A stretch of 64,000 bases of DNA from Numida meleagris (lineage: Eukaryota; Chordata; Aves; Galliformes; Numididae): the NCBI RefSeq assembly GCF_002078875.1, contig NC_034411.1, forward strand, positions 6,813,986 through 6,877,985. Reading direction: 5' to 3'. The notes under the pieces are model-generated. The model did no database searches, had not been told where the DNA came from, and worked only from the letters and a program-made list of their open reading frames with translations. How positions within the stretch are numbered: the stretch's first letter is position 1; the number at the start of each line of letters is the position of its first letter. The translations under genes and the position numbers were made by a program. Shown here piece by piece: positions 58,981 through 64,000 of the stretch.

Positions 58981-59560
58981 GGATAAGAGCTGATGCAAGC
59001 GTAGTTTATACCACTCCAGAGCCGACTGATTGATTCAGGAATAAGCATATCTAAATCTTAACTTTCTCATGCTGCACAGCCCAAAGTTTTGCACAGATCA
59101 GGGAGTGAATCTTTTCATTAACAACACTTTTTCTACATTCACGGAGCCAAGAACGGAGTAAATGAGTATGCATACACACATGCACATTATGGTTTATATT
59201 CCCCCCCTCTTTTCCTTCAACTAATTAGAAAAATTTATTTTAAAGCATGCCTGTCCCGGGCTTCAGCACCATACCTCAGCAAGAGTGATAGGCCAGCGCC
59301 GCTCAGGGTAGGTTTATGAACTGACAACACTTGCAGTGACACAGGAGAATGTAACCTAGGCTGGTTTTAAACCACTGATTGTCAGATCGCATGTTCAATA
59401 TGTCATATGGAGTACACTTCATTAAGGACTGAATTACTGTACTTGTAACATGAGCTAAATTAAAGTCAATGTCAGGCTGCATAAATCACTAATTTTAAAG
59501 AATCACTAAGTGCAATGAAACAGTCATCATCACCCTTTGCCCTAAAATAACCCAAAAATC
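58981..59560. promoter_or_regulatory. Candidate conserved element with PBX-HOX and TGACA sites
   Basis: TGATTGAT at 59027-59034 matches the PBX-HOX composite site. TGACA/TGTCA cores follow near 59322, 59337, 59380 and 59469. AT-rich cores include CAACTAATTAG near 59218 and a TCACTAATTTTAAAG segment near 59486. TTCAGCACC at 59262-59270 is a REST left half only. The motifs are seen directly; function is inferred. Confidence 0.36.
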
Positions 59561-60670
59561 TGGGCTTCATTTTTCTACGTTGAAGGGATGATAGATAGGA
59601 AATTTTTGTTCTTTGCCAGGGCTCCCAATTTTACTGTCAGAAACTATTGAACTTTTAAGGAAAAGCAACGGCCCGGTAGCACCTCTCATCAGAAGGTGAG
59701 TGTCAAGGTGCTGGGAATTGAGAGCTCACAAGAAGAGACAGCACACAGAGCATCCTTCAGGCTCATAGGAGTCCTCTGCTGCACTGACGGTGGAAATTTG
59801 GGATCCTGCCAGCTTAAGGCAGGACACAGTAAGGGACAATCCTGGGAACGCTTGCAGTCACCCAGGGCAGTTCTCCTTGGGTCAACCCTGGTGACACAAC
59901 TCAAGTCAATGGGGTATCACAGGATTTAGGCAGACAGCTTTCCCACAGAGGAGTTTTTCTACGACCAGATATGGAAAAAAAAAAACTCTGTGAAAAGGGA
60001 GGGGCTGGTAGGAAAACAAGCACCACTGCCCCATCCATAAAAATTCAGGACATAGCACTCTCAGAGCTGTTCACTCCCGTCAGTGCAGCTCCCTTGGTGA
60101 ACGTATGGCTTTGGCTTCAGGCCAGGCTGAGAATGGACTGAAGCCCCCAAATCCAGGCTGAAATTCCAGGGAAGGCACTAGCTGGGTTTGAACTGTGGAA
60201 GACATTTCCAGATGACAATGGGTGGCAGAAAATTAGTGAGAGGTCCAATGCTTCACAGCTGTTGCCCAAGTCAGGAAAGCGTCTCTGGAGTGCAAGAGAA
60301 TACACTGGTGTAAGACTGGTGAGCGCAAGCAAAGAATTAGGCTCTAAACTGCTTCCTCATATTTATTCCAGCTCTTTGAACAGTGGATTAACTTATGTTA
60401 AAAAAGTAAACTAAATTTACATACTAAAAGTAAATAGGACTAGTCTGTTCTTTTCAATAGATCTTTCATGTGTTTTAACTTGAGAGGAAGATGAGAAGTG
60501 AAACAGCGAAGGGGCGTTTTCTTCTGGTCTGCTTGCCATCTGGATCTCTCTAGGCCCTGGCATCTGCAGGATAGGAAGGGAAAAAAAAAATCAAAGTATT
60601 CCTGGAAGGAAGATGAGGCTGCTACCTAGTAGACAAATGGGAGGGAGAAACCCAGAATTGAAGAGAAGGG
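59561..60670. other. Unique sequence, nothing recognised
   Basis: GC-moderate with an A-run at about 59977-59986 and 60579-60588. No gene or repeat family was recognised. Confidence 0.5.
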
Positions 60671-61080
60671 AGAAGGAGAAATGTGAAACTCATTTATTTA
60701 GCCTTCTAGTGCAGATTTCTTAGCATGCCCCTTAACTTTCTGTGATCTCTTTGTTTTCTCGAGTATGATGATTTTCATGCCTTCTATTCTTTTTTCCTCA
60801 CATTTTAGTTTGATGTTCATTCTCCACAAGCTTCCTGCATATGTCAGCATGAAACAATAGGCTCTCATTACACTTGGCTTCTTTCATCTCCTTCAGACAC
60901 TGACCTACATTTGTTCTGTTTTTGTCAGCATGGAAACATTTTCCCAGATCAGTTTGTTAAAAAAATAATAATAATAATAATAAATTGCATGTTGTATGTT
61001 ACCAACAGTGTTCCGTAGCTTGAGATATTTACTCCAGAGGGTCTTGCAAAATAATTTCAATTAAATTTTAAAAATCAATT
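60671..61080. other. AT-rich unique sequence with (AAT)n
   Basis: An (AAT)n run lies at 60965-60983 within AT-rich DNA. No gene was recognised. Confidence 0.6.
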
Positions 61081-63680
61081 GGTACTAAAAGCGCCTGGAA
61101 AACCATACTTGAGCAGCCATCTACCCACGTGCTGTCGCTGCAGAATTAGCCAAAAAAATGCATGTATCTCTGGCGTGATGGGTTTGAGACCACACCACAT
61201 GCAGATAATGACATAGCCCATGACAAACTCCAAGCAAGCTGCTTCTCCTCCATAGCTGCACATCTTCCTTTCACACTGGTTGGCTGCTCATGTTCTGGAC
61301 TGGTAATATAGAGCTCTTTGGTCGTTCTTACATCTCCATTGGACAATCTGGCAGATTTTCCCAAGGAAGCGGCAGTGGGTTGGCTCTGATCTGCCTGGCC
61401 CAGCACAGGAGGGGGTGGTCTGTGGTGAGAGGTTGGGAGACATCCCCTGCCTGGTGCCTAGGGGAATCCCAGTGACACTGGTGCGCACTAGATCCAGCCT
61501 GGGACAATTTGTCCAAAACAGCTATGCTCCTAGACTCGTACATTCATGACTCAGGGGACCTCACAGTTCACAGTACCTATGATTTAACCCTTGACTTGTG
61601 GAGCAGTGAGTCACCTATGCAGCAGAGACAGAAACAGGATCAAGGTACCTTTCCCATCATCCCTGGGTATCCCAAGCCTCTTTGGCCGACAAAGTGTAAA
61701 ACCTCCACAAGAAAATGAAGACAAAATATGAACAGTTGCACAAAAGCCATGGTCAGATCATACCAACCACACACTTTGCTACACTACCATGCAAAACAGC
61801 AGATGCAGCAGGTTTCATCCTGCCGCTTTCAAACTGCAACCGAAATAAATACAGTGCTGATGCACAAACCTAGAATTTTGGTAATGCGGTTTGGCAATGG
61901 AATCCTGACAAATCCATCATCTGGAAACATGTCACGTTTGACCTCACTTTTGTAAACCAGGGGCTAGGCATACTTCAGCCCATCCTAGTTTGTGGGAATG
62001 CTTCTCGTGTAAGTATCACGCTGCTCTCCTGAAAACAATTTTAAAAATGCTATTTTTGTGGATTTTTTTGTCCATTGCTCCAAGAAAAAGGCACGCTGAA
62101 TATTTATAGAAGGCCAGAGCAGCTACAGCTCTTGGCTGCCTCAGCTGTGCGTAGGCATGGGCACGGCTGAAAAACACCAAGCAGAATTTGTCTGCCCAAC
62201 TGCTCAGTTTCAGGACCACACAGTTCGGCATGTTTGGCAAACTAACCGTGTCTCACTAAGATGCATCAGGGCTGCGCTGTTGATCAAAGCCAGGATGAAA
62301 TCTGGTAGCAGATGGGCCCAACCACTCTTGCCACATGGCGTATTCACACTGCCCTCAACATGACTAGTCTGCACCTGACCACCACTGAAATGCAGCTCCC
62401 CTGTATGAATAGAGACATGATCAGATGCCACAAAGTTGCTCACAGAGTGGGCTTGTGTTGTGCACCTGATGACATTTTTTGCAACCAGGAACACCAGGTA
62501 GAAAGCTGAAAATAACCAGAAAAACCCTGCCAGCCCATGAGCTCCAAGCACAGATCTGAGGACCCCTGTGGGAAAAAAATGCAGTAAGAATGGGACTGAA
62601 ACAACACAAGCACCCCGGGTTTGTGTTGCTGACCCAAAAGAGCATCGCTTCACAAGCACTGAAGCACCAGCCTCTGATGCAGGGAGCACCCCAGGCAAGA
62701 AGGCCATAGCAGTCCCACCATGTCACATGCACTTGTGTGCTTCCTTGGGATGGGAGCGAACAGCCACACAGTACGGTTATGACCCCCATAGCCATCTATC
62801 ACTCTAAGATGGAGTAACCTCAGGAAAGATTTCTCAATTAATTCATCATCATAGCAAGCTTGGTAAGTGGGTGCTTAGAAAAAAAATTCCGCTTTGATTA
62901 CAGAATGCACTTCAGGAGTCATATTCTGATATTTCCTAATTTCAGTTCCTATTAAACGCTGCCTGAAAAGTCACCATTTAAACTTTCCAGCTCCAGTCAA
63001 AAATATATTCTTTGGAGAGATTTCAACTCTTTCCTCTTAAGTGCACAGAAAGATGACATACTTACCCATGAATGATGGTAGGCCAAAAGGGTCTTTACAT
63101 TCTAAATCACCGGACATATCAAATAAAGTTTTAATACTAACTTAGGTGGAATATGAAATATAGAGTGCCTTGTTCCTCTCTGCAAAGGCTTCACACTACC
63201 AGCCAGGAGCCATGAAGCAACTTCAACAGCCAAATCTGGGATTTTCCTTACATAGGAAGATCTCATATGCAGTATGAAGTCTGCCCTTGAAGAACACTTG
63301 CCTCCCTGAGATACCACTTACACAGCCTCACGCACACAAAGTCACACATGCTATTGAATGCACATGGGAAATGGCACACAGGAACACTTCTGGCACACTA
63401 GAAGAGACAGGTATTTTGGAAAACACTTTCAAATGAATCTCCAAAAAGCAGTAGACCTCTGACGTACACTCTCCTCTCTATAGCGATGATAAACATTAAA
63501 TCATTATCTGAAGACTTACTTTTCTTAATTCAAATTTCCACCTTTGAACTCAAATGGGAGAAAGATTGGGTCCCAATGAGGACCTTCCTCTGGCTTGTCT
63601 CCACGTACAACAGATTTAGTGTCTCAGCCAGAAACCACAACTCTCAATGCTATTGCCCCACACTGAGCTCCTGACAAGTA
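61081..63680. other. GC-moderate unique sequence with chance frames
   Basis: A 165-codon minus-strand frame (62707-62210) contains a hydrophobic stretch but no recognised domain and overlaps others. The texture is unlike the AT-rich blocks and could include an old, unrecognised transposon, but no LTR boundaries or CR1 landmarks were seen. Confidence 0.45.
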
Positions 63681-64000
63681 CTGTAGACTTTTTATAACTG
63701 ATTAGGAGATTATTTTGGCTGGCCTTGCACTTGCATAGGTGACTCCTAATGAATGCTTAGTGCTTTGGTATATGATGCCAGCTACAAGCTCTTTATTAGC
63801 ATTTATTGGTATTAGGTAACGTTTAGAATTGACGGGACAAATCGTTCCTAACCCCAAAGGACTCTTGCAAGCTTTGTAAAATATTTATGTAGAGGAACCA
63901 CTGTACTGAAGTTCACAATGACGTCTTTCCTTGTGCCAAGCAGGTGAAAGGCAGCAGGCAAACACCTCAACGCATATACATCCTACGTTAAAATGGTTTG
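63681..64000. other. AT-rich end of window
   Basis: AT-rich unique DNA with CCTAATGAATGC near 63745 and TTATTAGCATTTATTGG near 63792. It may continue into a conserved block beyond the window edge. Confidence 0.3.

Noticed and set aside
59262..59280. REST/NRSF left half TTCAGCACC
   Set aside because: The right half is absent at the required spacing.
62210..62707. Minus-strand frame of 165 codons with a hydrophobic stretch
   Set aside because: The hydrophobic stretch could suggest a membrane segment, but nothing else supports a gene and several other frames overlap it.

Overview
This window is a stretch of bird nuclear DNA in which I find no protein-coding gene, tRNA or rRNA that I can support. 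The organism call rests on CR1 LINE tails at four places in the first 16.5 kb. The copy at 16245-16460 ends in the avian CR1 signature: a GGTTGGACCAGATGATCTTT-type tail followed by an ATTCTATG-like terminal repeat. Whether the window is intergenic or lies in a very long intron cannot be told from the sequence. I could not name the neighbouring gene or match any block to a named conserved element.

Layout. Positions 1-20 kb hold ordinary unique sequence with CR1 fragments (49-330, 386-520, 7906-7950, 16245-16460), TATATGCATA-type low-complexity DNA (7250-7545) and a few AT-rich blocks that could be conserved noncoding elements (2800-3370, 9065-9330, 17691-18080). Positions 20-27.7 kb are mostly featureless, with simple repeats. 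Positions 27.7-37.3 kb are the most structured part. AT-rich, enhancer-like blocks alternate there with short CpG-rich patches. This part also holds a locally duplicated element (28572-28722 and 29972-30122), a 25-base assembly gap inside a G-rich tract (30306-30330), and a dense cluster of TGACA and ATTGTT cores (33921-34271). Positions 37.3-64 kb carry more isolated AT-rich candidate elements (for example 42180-42500, 45291-45680, 48601-49150, 54490-55100, 58981-59560) between GC-moderate stretches where I recognise nothing. I saw no CR1 or LTR after 16460.

Reading of the whole. The scarcity of transposon sequence, the absence of exons, the alternation of AT-rich blocks with short CpG-rich patches, and the local motif clusters fit a regulatory landscape of the kind that surrounds a developmental transcription-factor gene. 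That is inference; cross-species alignment would decide it. Every long open frame examined looks like a chance frame: no recognisable domain, low-complexity translation, or open on several frames at once. The best-supported unusual observation is the paired element at 28.6 and 30.0 kb. Its first 70 bp align at about 85% by hand, including exact 16-bp and 20-bp blocks in the same order and at nearly the same spacing.
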